Below, in pieces: positions 1-7,430 of a stretch of 64,000 nt of DNA. Made by a program: the position numbers and the translations under genes. The DNA is taken from positions 1 through 64,000 of the forward strand of contig CAVPHV010000004.1 in NCBI GenBank assembly GCA_963704825.1. Direction: 5' to 3'. Every line of letters starts with the position of its first letter. Position 1 is the first letter of the stretch. A model generated the notes under the pieces. That model was given only the letters and a program-made list of their open reading frames with translations, had not been told where the DNA came from and searched no databases. Origin of the DNA: CAVPHV01 sp963704825 (lineage in GTDB: Bacteria; Actinomycetota; Acidimicrobiia; Spongiisociales; UBA5794).

Positions 1-112
1 CTGGGCAGGGTTTGAGGGTTGGGATGGCGGCAAGGTCGAGGTGCGGATCAAGAACAACGCGTCCGGGGGAGTCGACATCGACATGGCACGGGCCAAGTAC
101 TACTACCCATAG
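1..112 (+). CDS. 3' end of an unidentified gene (C-terminal 36 residues)
   Basis: An open frame enters from the left edge and stops at TAG 110-112. The visible tail is Gly/Asn/Val-rich (GGKVEVRIKNNASGG) and ends ARAKYYYP. Its beta-strand look recalls a secreted or surface-domain C-terminus, but there is too little to name a family. The following 104 bases, up to the sigma factor gene, show no convincing coding sequence. Confidence 0.45.
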   Translation, partial: WAGFEGWDGGKVEVRIKNNASGGVDIDMARAKYYYP

Positions 113-216
113 ACGCTCACGCGGTTTGTGCATGGGCAGTCAGGCAATCCCCCGCGTGCAACGCTGCTGGGACTTCATGCGTGGTTTGGGTGTGGACCGA
201 AAAGGAAGATGAGTAG

Positions 217-717
217 GTGAACTCGGCGGCGAAAGAGGATGCGGTGATCTACGCGGAGGTCAACAGAGATCTCACCTCGTTTGCCGCGTCCCTCGTTGGG
301 CCAGACGACGCGCCCGACGCCGTCTCCACAGTGGTAGCGCGGGCTCTCGCGGCAGGAGGGTTCGCCCGCCTTGATGATCCACGGGCCTATCTCATGCGAT
401 CGGTTCACAATGAGTGTCGAAGCATCCACCGAATGCGGCGGCGAGACACTCTGAAGTTGTCCGGATTGGCTGAGCCTCGCCGCGCGAGCCCGGAACCCTC
501 GAGTCGAGTCGCGGAATTGGTTGAGGCTCTTCCGTTCAAACAACGGTGTGCGACCCATCTCGTCTACTGGATGGGCTACACCCCGACGGATGCGGCGCGT
601 CTGATTGGTGTTCGACCGGCGACGCTTCGTCGGTACCTATACCTGGCAAGGAAGAAAATGAAGGAGGCTCTTGATGTCACGGACGACAGACGAGCAAGCA
701 ATCAACGCACTCCGTAG
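217..717 (+). CDS. ECF/SigE-like RNA polymerase sigma factor
   Basis: A 166-residue protein with GTG start. The N-terminal half looks like sigma region 2 (DDPRAYLMRSVHNECRSIHR, about residues 50-70), the segment that contacts core polymerase and the -10 element. The C-terminal half is a region-4 helix-turn-helix (GYTPTDAARLIGVRPATLRR, about residues 115-134) for the -35 element. Length and two-domain layout fit small group-4 sigma factors. It overlaps the next gene, a predicted membrane protein, by 44 bases; this is the usual arrangement of an ECF sigma with its membrane anti-sigma. Region 2 is divergent, so the subgroup is uncertain. Confidence 0.75.
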   Translation: MNSAAKEDAVIYAEVNRDLTSFAASLVGPDDAPDAVSTVVARALAAGGFARLDDPRAYLMRSVHNECRSIHRMRRRDTLKLSGLAEPRRASPEPSSRVAELVEALPFKQRCATHLVYWMGYTPTDAARLIGVRPATLRRYLYLARKKMKEALDVTDDRRASNQRTP

Positions 718-1915
718 CGGCCACGAGCAGATCGCTGAAGCGGCGCCGGAACCGCCAACCTGGGCGACCATTGAATCGCAGGACGCTGCAGCTCCGTCGA
801 AGCGTCGCCGCCCCGGGTTCAAGCTGGCGGCCGGCTTCGCGGTCCTTGCCGGCGTTCTGACAGGTGTGTTTGTCGTGGCGCCATGGTTCCAGTCGTCGGG
901 GTCGGACGGAGAAGCCTCGAGCATGGATTTGCCGGCCTTCATAGGTATTTCGAACGCCGTCGTGGAGACCTCCGGCTTGAGGCTGGTAGGCAGTGACCGA
1001 GACGTCAAGGGACCCATGAGGGTCTATGAAGCGGACGTTGTCGCCGTGCACTATCAGGACGAGAAGTACGGTGAGCCGATCGTTGCCGGCGAGCCCATTC
1101 GTGTCTCGATTCCCGCGGACTGGGAGTCGGCCAAGCCAGACCTGACAACCGACGAGGACGTCGGCCTGGTCCTGACGTATCGCGAGGCTCTTGAAGGCGA
1201 ATTGGTTACGGAGTGGCGTCTACAAACGGTGTTCGACACTGATACCGGCGAATTTGTTGTGGCGGGGAGTTGGATGGAGTGGTGGAACAACGATCTGCGC
1301 GCGTTCTTGCCGGATGCCCGGATCGAGGACTTGGCTGCGTGGGCTCACGAGGCCGACGAGATCGCTGACGGGCGAGCCACAGGTCCCTATGCGGAAGCGT
1401 GGGAGGCGTACCAACAGAGGCTGCTGGACGAACGCGGCGTCTCGTGGATCGCGACGGATCCTCGTATGAGGAGCTTGGATCCGAGCCAGATGCCGGAGCA
1501 ACGAAGGGAGGACGTCGTTGGGGTGGAAGCCGTCATCGAGATTCCAGACTCGGTGGCGAGTGAGGGCGAGTCCGATGACATTGTGGTCGTGGTGCGATCC
1601 GAGTACGGGGTCGTGCACGCTGCGGCTCTCTCGGTGGGGACCCACCAGGCAACGCTGTGGGGTCGTTCCGGCGATGACTGGGAGGTGGTGGTGGTTCGTG
1701 CCGACGGGCTGGACGGGATCACCATCGGGACGATCGGAACGGGGAATGAGCGTGATGGCGAGGCGATGCTGGTCAGCTTGGACGAGGCGGGTCTTCGTGA
1801 AGCGCTGGGGATGCTCGACACCGACGGCACGGGCGCTGTGGAGGCTGATGTGGTCGTGGTCGAACCCCTCACCCGGTCCGACGTGAACGATTGGTTGGCA
1901 CGGCTGGCGGGCTGA
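674..1915 (+). CDS. Single-pass membrane protein, probable anti-sigma/sensor partner
   Basis: About 413 residues from ATG 674; a TTG at 671 is an alternative start. A short charged cytoplasmic segment (about 48 residues) with an ERxR-like basic stretch (SKRRRPG) precedes one clear transmembrane helix (LAAGFAVLAGVLTGVFVVA, about residues 51-69). About 340 acidic residues outside the membrane follow, with no motif I recognise. Overlap with the sigma factor gene argues for translational coupling and an anti-sigma or signal-sensing role. No zinc-binding ZAS motif (HxxxCxxC) is visible, so it is not a standard zinc anti-sigma factor. Confidence 0.55.
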   Translation: MSRTTDEQAINALRSGHEQIAEAAPEPPTWATIESQDAAAPSKRRRPGFKLAAGFAVLAGVLTGVFVVAPWFQSSGSDGEASSMDLPAFIGISNAVVETSGLRLVGSDRDVKGPMRVYEADVVAVHYQDEKYGEPIVAGEPIRVSIPADWESAKPDLTTDEDVGLVLTYREALEGELVTEWRLQTVFDTDTGEFVVAGSWMEWWNNDLRAFLPDARIEDLAAWAHEADEIADGRATGPYAEAWEAYQQRLLDERGVSWIATDPRMRSLDPSQMPEQRREDVVGVEAVIEIPDSVASEGESDDIVVVVRSEYGVVHAAALSVGTHQATLWGRSGDDWEVVVVRADGLDGITIGTIGTGNERDGEAMLVSLDEAGLREALGMLDTDGTGAVEADVVVVEPLTRSDVNDWLARLAG

Positions 1916-1925
1916 GACCCAGCGC

Positions 1926-1976
1926 TTCCTGCGTGGCCAGGGCGCGAGAAACCGCGCCTCAGCCACGCCAGAACAG
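1926..1976. repeat. 54-nt hairpin repeat, copy 1
   Basis: Interspersed palindromic repeat directly after a stop codon. The left arm is TTCCTGCGTGGCCAGGGCGC, the centre GAGAAACCGCGC and the right arm CAGCCACGCCAGAACAG. The same element recurs five more times in the window (1994, 27063, 27135, 51231, 52582), always between genes. Confidence 0.8.
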
Positions 1977-1993
1977 AGAGGGACGGCCGCCCC

Positions 1994-2046
1994 CTGTTCG
2001 TGCGTGGCCAGGGCACGAGAAAGCGCGCCGCAGCCACCCCGGAACG
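1994..2046. repeat. 54-nt hairpin repeat, copy 2
   Basis: Second of a head-to-tail pair. It begins CTGTTCGTGCGTGGCCAGGG, has the conserved AGAAAGCGCGC centre, and ends in a more diverged arm (CAGCCACCCCGGAACG). It lies between the convergent genes ending at 1915 and 2106. Confidence 0.75.
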
Positions 2047-2051
2047 AGAGA

Positions 2052-2082
2052 GAGGGCCGCCCCGGGGGGAAGGGCGGCCCTC
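2052..2082. terminator. Bidirectional rho-independent-like terminator
   Basis: A perfect 10-bp stem GAGGGCCGCC (2052-2061) / GGCGGCCCTC (2073-2082) around an 11-base loop. It sits between the anti-sigma-like gene (ends 1915, +) and the carbamoyltransferase gene (ends 2106, -). TTCTTCT follows on the plus side and TCTCTCTC on the minus side, so it can serve both convergent units. Confidence 0.7.
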
Positions 2083-2105
2083 TTCTGGCTGCGGTATTCG
2101 GCTGC

Positions 2106-3080
2106 TCACATGGTGAGGGCCATTACCGACTTCTGGACGTGGAGGCGATTCTCGGCCTGGTCGAAGACCCGGCTCCAGCGGCCGTCGATCACGGCGTCGG
2201 CGACCTCGATGTTGCGGTCGGCGGGGAGCGGGTGCATGTAGATGGCATCCTCGTCGGCCATCTCCATACGGCGAGGGTCGACGATCCAGTCCTTGTACTT
2301 CGCCGAGATCTTGGCTGACTCGTCGAGGTCCGACGTGGTGAGCATCGAGCCCCACGCCTTGGCGTAGACGACGTCGGCGCCGCGCATGCCCTCGTCGAAG
2401 TCTTCGACGATTTCGAAGCTGCCGTGGGATGCCTTGGCATTTGCCTCGGCCTGGGCGACGATCTCGGGCATCAGCTTGAACTCCGGCGGCCGGGTCAGGC
2501 GGACGTTGGCGCCGTAGCGGGTCATCAGCAGGATGACGCTCTGCGGAACCGAGATCGGCTTCTGGTAGCTCGCCGCATAGGCGTAGCTCATGTTGAACGT
2601 GAGCTTGCGGGGGTCGCCCTTCTGCTCGATGACCGTGAGCAGGTCGGCGAGGGCCTGGAACGGGTGGTACCAGTCGCACTGCATGTTGAGGACCGGGGTC
2701 CGGCTCGCCTCGGCAACGGCGCGGATGTACTTGTTGCCGATGTCCCAGTCGACGTTGCGGATGGCGATACCGTCGTCGTAGCGGCCCAGGATCTCGCCGA
2801 TTTCCTTCCACGTGTCGCCATGGCCGATCTGCGTGCTCGTGCTGTCGAGGAACATGGCGTGGCCGCCGAGTTGGGCCATACCGGCCTCGAAGCTGGCCCG
2901 GGTTCGGGTGCTCGAGAAGAAGAACAGCATCGCCAAGACCTTGTCACGCAACAGGGCATGGTCTTCGCCCAGCGCCCGGCGCCGCTTCAGTTCGAGGGCG
3001 ACGTCGATGATGGTATCGAGCTCGTCCTTGGTCCATTCCTGGGTCGTGATCATGTCGCGCCCTCGGAGATACGTTTGCAT
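2106..3080 (-). CDS. Catabolic carbamoyltransferase, OTCase/YgeW-like
   Basis: A 324-residue member of the aspartate/ornithine carbamoyltransferase superfamily. The carbamoyl-phosphate loop is FSSTRTRASFEAGM (about residues 52-65). The second phosphate motif HPFQALADL is near residue 139 and HPLPADR near residue 283. Family members transfer a carbamoyl group between phosphate and an amino group; in catabolic clusters they run backwards to release carbamoyl phosphate. The carbamate kinase gene about 2 kb away supports the catabolic direction. The ATG at 3080 is preceded by a GGAG box. It is the second gene of a gntR-carbamoyltransferase unit (23-base gap). The true amino substrate cannot be read from the sequence; the symbol ygeW is likely but unproven. 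Confidence 0.75.
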   Translation of the reverse strand: MQTYLRGRDMITTQEWTKDELDTIIDVALELKRRRALGEDHALLRDKVLAMLFFFSSTRTRASFEAGMAQLGGHAMFLDSTSTQIGHGDTWKEIGEILGRYDDGIAIRNVDWDIGNKYIRAVAEASRTPVLNMQCDWYHPFQALADLLTVIEQKGDPRKLTFNMSYAYAASYQKPISVPQSVILLMTRYGANVRLTRPPEFKLMPEIVAQAEANAKASHGSFEIVEDFDEGMRGADVVYAKAWGSMLTTSDLDESAKISAKYKDWIVDPRRMEMADEDAIYMHPLPADRNIEVADAVIDGRWSRVFDQAENRLHVQKSVMALTM

Positions 3081-3103
3081 CCTGCTTGGCTCCTATCAGT
3101 TGG

Positions 3104-3835
3104 TCAGGCCCCGGCCTTCCGCCTGATCAGGCGGAAGCGGAGCAGGTCATCGCGGAAGTACGAGGTGGAACGCACCACCGGCGTGTTCTCTTGGTCGAAC
3201 CCGATCTCCTCGAAACAGATCGCCGGAGTGCCTGCGGCGACGCCGAGTTGGTCGGCTTGGTAGTCGTCGAGGACGACGGGAACGATCTCGGAGAGGTAGT
3301 AGGCGAGGTAACGATCGCAATGCGCTTCGAGGAAGGCGTAGAGCGGCTGGTCGCTGCCGTCGGCGTCGACTTCATCCCGCAGGTAGGCGGCGGGGATGCG
3401 GTTGTAGGTGAGCACCACCGGCAGGGCGTCCTCGAGGAACAGCTTCTCCATCACCAGCACTTCGGCACCAGGCTCGATGCCGAGGTCGCCGGCGAATGGT
3501 TCGATGGCAGCTTCGCGCTCGATGCCGAGTACTTGAACCGAAGGGGTGTAGCCGTGGTCCTTCATCACCTCTTCGTAGGACCAGATCTCCTCCAACCGGG
3601 ACTTGATCTGCAGACCGGGGACGTTGACGAAGGTGCCGGAGCCCTGTTTGCGGTAGATGGAACCCTCCTGCTCGAGGCGGGAGAGGGCGTCGCGGATGGT
3701 GGTGCGGCTGACTCCGAGATCGGTGGCGAGTTCGGTCTCCGATGGGATCCGACCCTCTTCGAAGTCACCCGCGACGATGCGCTCCTTCAGGTGGGCTTTC
3801 ACCTGATCGGTGAGGGAGGGGCTTCGGGTGATCAC
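3104..3835 (-). CDS. GntR-family transcriptional regulator (HutC/UTRA type)
   Basis: 243 residues with GTG start. The N-terminal winged helix-turn-helix is typical of GntR (IPSETELATDLGVSRTTIRD, about residues 28-47, followed by LEQEG). A UTRA effector-binding domain follows (about 80-235), with the late motif TSYFRDDLLRFRL. HutC-type members sense small metabolites of the pathway they control and usually repress. It is transcribed with the downstream carbamoyltransferase and divergently from the pyrB-like/carbamate kinase operon, so it probably controls both sides through the intergenic palindrome at 3903. Confidence 0.85.
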   Translation of the reverse strand: MITRSPSLTDQVKAHLKERIVAGDFEEGRIPSETELATDLGVSRTTIRDALSRLEQEGSIYRKQGSGTFVNVPGLQIKSRLEEIWSYEEVMKDHGYTPSVQVLGIEREAAIEPFAGDLGIEPGAEVLVMEKLFLEDALPVVLTYNRIPAAYLRDEVDADGSDQPLYAFLEAHCDRYLAYYLSEIVPVVLDDYQADQLGVAAGTPAICFEEIGFDQENTPVVRSTSYFRDDLLRFRLIRRKAGA

Positions 3836-3902
3836 TCGCAGAATCTCGCTGTTCTTCGCAATGCTTTTGTAAAGCCGGGGTAGCAGGTCCGGTCATCATG
3901 TT

Positions 3903-3917
3903 GTATGCTTGTCATAC
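3903..3917. promoter_or_regulatory. Putative GntR operator
   Basis: A palindrome GTATG-N5-CATAC in the 178-base space between the divergent gntR and pyrB-like genes, inside an AT-rich stretch (TTGTATGCTTGTCATACGAA). Its size and position match HutC-type operators. The assignment to the adjacent GntR protein is inference. Confidence 0.5.
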
Positions 3918-4013
3918 GAATTGTACCGGAGGTCACCCCACCTGTCCACCCCTGGACCCGGGAAACCCCACAAATACGCTGGAATTGCAGCGTTTCGACC
4001 AAGAGGAGAGCCA

Positions 4014-4964
4014 ATGCGCAGCTTTGCGGGACGCGACATTCTGTCGCTCAAAGACTTCGAACGGAACGAGTTCGAGCATGTCTTCCAGATTGCCGATCGG
4101 TTGGAGCCCATCGCTCGCGAGCGTCGCAACACCGACCTGCTCGCCACCAAGTCGCTGGTGACCGCCTTCTATCAGCCTTCAACCCGCACCCGCCTCGCCC
4201 ACGAAGCTGCCATGCACCGCCTCGGCGGCGCCGTGCTCGGTTTCTCCGACGCCAAGATGACCCGCGCCGGCGACTTCTACCAGGAGTCGATCAAGGACAC
4301 CGTCCACATGCTGGAGTACTACGGCGACGCCATCGTCATGCGCCACTTCCAGCAGGGCGCCCCGCATGAAGCGGCCCGGTGGGCGTCGATCCCGGTCATC
4401 AACGCCGGCGACGGCTGGGGTGAGCACCCCACCCAGGTGCTGACCGACCTCTACACCATCACCAAGGAAATGGGCTCCGTCGACGGCAAGACGATCGTCT
4501 GCATCGGCGACCATCGCATGCGCACGATGCACTCTATCGGCTACGCCCTCTCGCAGTTCGACGCCGAGATGGTCATCCTCGCCCCCGAAGACATGTCGCC
4601 GACCGAAGAGTTCCTCGCCGAACTCGATGAGAAGGGCACCGCCTGGCGCATCGTCGACCACATCGATGAGGTCATCGACGAGGCCGACGTCATCTACATG
4701 GAGCCAGTGGTCCAGCCGGACTACACGCTGTCTCGGGATGATGTCCCCGAGGACTACAGCCAGACGCCTCCCAACTATCAGATCACCAAGAAGGTCATGA
4801 AAAAGGCCAAGGGTGACTCGATCGTGCTGCACTCTCTGCCCCGGATGGATGAGCTCCTTCCCGAGGTCGACCAGCTCAAGCACGCCCGCTACTGGCAAGA
4901 GGCCTACAACGGTGTCGTGATGCGTATGGCCATCCTCGCCCTCGTGCTCGGCGCGGTGGAGTAG
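4014..4964 (+). CDS. Aspartate-carbamoyltransferase-like enzyme (catabolic context)
   Basis: 316 residues. The start chosen at ATG 4014 follows AAGAGGAGAG; upstream in-frame starts lie in the operator region and lack family similarity. Carbamoyl-phosphate motifs: QPSTRTRLAHEAAMHRLGG (about 53-71), HPTQVLTDLYTI (about 138) and HSLPRMDEL near the C-terminus, all closest to PyrB. There is no regulatory PyrI or other pyr gene nearby. The next gene, two bases on, is carbamate kinase. I therefore infer phosphorolysis of an N-carbamoyl compound rather than pyrimidine synthesis. It is the second carbamoyltransferase within 1 kb. Confidence 0.75.
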   Translation: MRSFAGRDILSLKDFERNEFEHVFQIADRLEPIARERRNTDLLATKSLVTAFYQPSTRTRLAHEAAMHRLGGAVLGFSDAKMTRAGDFYQESIKDTVHMLEYYGDAIVMRHFQQGAPHEAARWASIPVINAGDGWGEHPTQVLTDLYTITKEMGSVDGKTIVCIGDHRMRTMHSIGYALSQFDAEMVILAPEDMSPTEEFLAELDEKGTAWRIVDHIDEVIDEADVIYMEPVVQPDYTLSRDDVPEDYSQTPPNYQITKKVMKKAKGDSIVLHSLPRMDELLPEVDQLKHARYWQEAYNGVVMRMAILALVLGAVE

Positions 4965-4966
4965 CC

Positions 4967-5911
4967 ATGCCCAAGGTCGTGGTCGCCATCGGCGGCAACT
5001 CACTCATCACCGACAAGGATCACCAGAGCGTGGAGGACCAGTACGAGGCCGCCGGGGCGACTGATCACCACATCGCACAGCTCATCAAAAAGGGCTGGGA
5101 TGTTGCGATCTCGCACGGCAACGGGCCCCAGGTCGGGTTCATAATGCGGCGCTCGGAGCTTGCCCGCGGCGAACTGCACGAGGTCCCGATGGACGTCTGC
5201 GGCGCCGACACGCAGGGTGCGATCGGGTATGCGCTCCAGCAGAACCTGATCAACGATTTCCGCGAGATGGGGATCGACAAGCCGGTGGCGACCATCGTCA
5301 CTCAGGTCGAAGTTGCCGCCGATGACCCGGCCATGCTCAATCCTTCCAAGCCAATCGGAACGTTCCTCGACGAGGACGAAGCCCTCCGGCGTCGTGACGA
5401 AGAGGGCTGGGACGTTCTCGAGGATTCGGGTCGTGGCTGGCGACGGGTTGTCGCCTCGCCTCAGCCCAAGCGAATCGTCGAGATCGACGTCATCAGGCAA
5501 CTCATCGACTCCGGCGTGGTCGTCATCTGCGTCGGCGGCGGGGGCATCCCCGTCGTCGCCGACGAGAACGGCGACCTCTACGGCGTGGCCGCGGTGATCG
5601 ACAAGGATCTGGCTTCGGCGTTGTTGGCCAACAACATCGACGCCGACCTGCTGTTGATCTCGACGGCAATCGAACAAGTGGCGCTGAACTGGGGAACCCC
5701 GGACCAACGCTGGGTCGATCACATGACGCTGGCCGAGGTCAAGCAGTATCTCGCCGAGGGCGGCCATTTCGCCGAGGGTTCGATGGCCCCCAAGATGCGG
5801 GCCGTCGTGCAGTTCCTCGAGGGCGGTGGCACCGAGGCGTTGATCACCAACCCGGAGAACATCGAACGGGCGATGGCCGGCGAGACCGGCACCCGCATCA
5901 CCAAGGACTGA
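4967..5911 (+). CDS. arcC: Carbamate kinase
   Basis: 314 residues, the normal family length. It converts carbamoyl phosphate plus ADP to ATP, CO2 and ammonia. The N-terminal VAIGGNSLI and the SHGNGPQVGF motif (about residues 48-57) are hallmarks, as are VICVGGGGIPV and the Lys/Asp-rich KDLASALLAN region. The start is 2 bases after the carbamoyltransferase stop, so the two are surely co-translated. With the two carbamoyltransferases it forms an ATP-yielding module like that of arginine, agmatine or allantoin fermentation. The E. coli purine-cluster counterpart is YqeA. Confidence 0.92.
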   Translation: MPKVVVAIGGNSLITDKDHQSVEDQYEAAGATDHHIAQLIKKGWDVAISHGNGPQVGFIMRRSELARGELHEVPMDVCGADTQGAIGYALQQNLINDFREMGIDKPVATIVTQVEVAADDPAMLNPSKPIGTFLDEDEALRRRDEEGWDVLEDSGRGWRRVVASPQPKRIVEIDVIRQLIDSGVVVICVGGGGIPVVADENGDLYGVAAVIDKDLASALLANNIDADLLLISTAIEQVALNWGTPDQRWVDHMTLAEVKQYLAEGGHFAEGSMAPKMRAVVQFLEGGGTEALITNPENIERAMAGETGTRITKD

Positions 5912-5926
5912 AGGGACACACCCGAA

Positions 5927-7388
5927 ATGATCGACCTCACCATCGACGAAGCAACGCTCGACTCCGCCGCACAGCGAGCGCAGGAGCGCAACATCAGGAT
6001 CCCCACGTTCAAGCAGATGCAGGACCCGTCGCTGATTCCCGATTCGATCAAGGACGAATTGCGGGATGTTGGGACTGTGGGACCTCGATCCACTCAACTT
6101 GTTCCGCATCACGTGGAAGAACGAACCGGTGGCCTCCGGGGGCCAGTTTGGGGGGGTCAACTACCTCGAGCTGCCCTCGGAGCTGACCGGCATCGACGCC
6201 AAGATCGTGATGCTGATCGGCAAGTGGTTCCCAACCGGTGCCCACAAGGTCGGCGCCGCGTTCGGCTGTCTCGTGCCACGGCTGGTCACCGGTCAGTTCG
6301 ATCCGGTCAGCCAGAAGGCGGTGTGGCCGTCGACCGGCAACTACTGCCGCGGCGGCGCCTACGACTCGAATCTGTTGTCCTGCGAGTCGATTGCGATCCT
6401 GCCCGAAGGTATGAGTTCGGAGCGGTTCCACTGGCTGGAGAGCGTTGCGGGTGAGATCATCAAGACGCCGGGCTCGGAGTCGAACGTCAAGGAGATCTTC
6501 GACAAGTGCAATGAGCTACGGGCCTCCGGCGAGGACTTGGTCATTTTCAACCAGTTCGACGAGTTCGGAAACTACCTGTGGCACTACACCGTCACCGGCC
6601 CCGCCATGGTCGAGGCACTCGAGGCATCCATGCAGCCCGGGGAAACCTTCCGCGGCGTGGCCCTGGCCACCGGATCGGCGGGGACGATTGCGTCTGGCGA
6701 CTACCTCAAGCAGGTGTTTCCCGGCTCCCTGATCGGAGCGGCTGAAGCCACCCAATGCCCCACGATTCTCTACAACGGGTTCGGCGAGCACCGCATCGAG
6801 GGAATCGGCGACAAGCACATCCCGTGGATCCACAATGTGAAGAACACCGACGTCGCCATCGGAGTCGACGACGAAGCCACCATCTCGCTGACCCGGCTGT
6901 TCAACGAGCCGGCCGGCAAGGCATACCTGATCGACCAAGGGGTCAAGCCCGAGCTCGTCGAGCAACTCTCTTTGTTCGGCATCTCGTGTATCGGCAACAT
7001 GGTTGCCACCATCAAGATGGCGAAGTACTACGAGATGGGCGCAGGCGACGTGCTGGTCACGGTCGGCACCGATTCGATGGAGATGTACCAGAGCCGTCTG
7101 GTCGAACTGCGCGAAGAGCGTGGCGAATTCAGCAGCCTCGATGCGGCCGGGTCCTACCATCAGTAGCTGATGGGCGCCGGAATCGACTACGTCCACGAGC
7201 TGTCGTACTACGACCGCAAGCGGATTCACAACCTCAAGTACTACACCTGGGTCGAGCAGCAGGGCAAGACCTACAAGGAGATCCAGGCCCAATGGTACGA
7301 CCCCGATTACTGGACTTCGATCCAGGCGATGGCCGACCCGATCGATGAGCTCATCGAGGCGTTCAACGCCAAGGTTGGCTTGGGATAG
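5927..7388 (+). pseudogene. PLP-dependent (threonine synthase/cysteine synthase-fold) enzyme, disrupted twice
   Basis: The intact protein would be about 486 residues. Frame 2 runs from ATG 5927 to IKDELRDVG. One extra base near 6071-6074 (GTTGGGACTG) then moves the conserved continuation LWDLDPLNLFRITWKNEP into frame 3. That frame continues through the PLP region (WFPTGAHKVGAAF, with the likely Schiff-base lysine, and STGNYCRGGAYDS) to an in-frame TAG at 7164-7166. The well-conserved C-terminal block (YYDRKRIHNLKYYTWVEQQG) follows in the same frame to 7386. Relatives occur beside catabolic carbamoyltransferases. It is either a recent pseudogene or carries two sequence errors. It is not the YgeX diaminopropionate lyase by motif. 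Its role would be beta-elimination or replacement on an amino acid. Confidence 0.8.
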
Positions 7389-7430
7389 ACAACACGCGGG
7401 AGCGTGTGATCCAATACGAAAGGTGATGCG

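Noticed and set aside
12..216. Two overlapping ORFs of about 65 residues upstream of the sigma factor gene
   Set aside because: Arg/Ser-rich composition typical of off-frame high-GC reading; the real coding frame here is the tail ending at 112.
1387..2811. 474-codon minus-strand open frame spanning a repeat pair and two genes
   Set aside because: Crosses the terminator, repeat pair and both real genes; Arg/Pro-rich shadow.
4014..4964. Annotation as biosynthetic pyrB
   Set aside because: Motifs are ATCase-like, but the operon partner is carbamate kinase and no pyrimidine genes are nearby, so a catabolic role is more likely.
5357..5366. GGAACGTTCC palindrome resembling the LacI operator core
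   Set aside because: Lies inside the carbamate kinase coding sequence and lacks the flanking TT/AA or TGG/CCA bases; probably chance.
7164..7166. In-frame TAG as a pyrrolysine codon
   Set aside because: Not accepted as an annotation: no Pyl genes are visible, the enzyme is not a known Pyl protein, and the same gene also has a frameshift, so decay or error is simpler. Kept only as a check in the findings.
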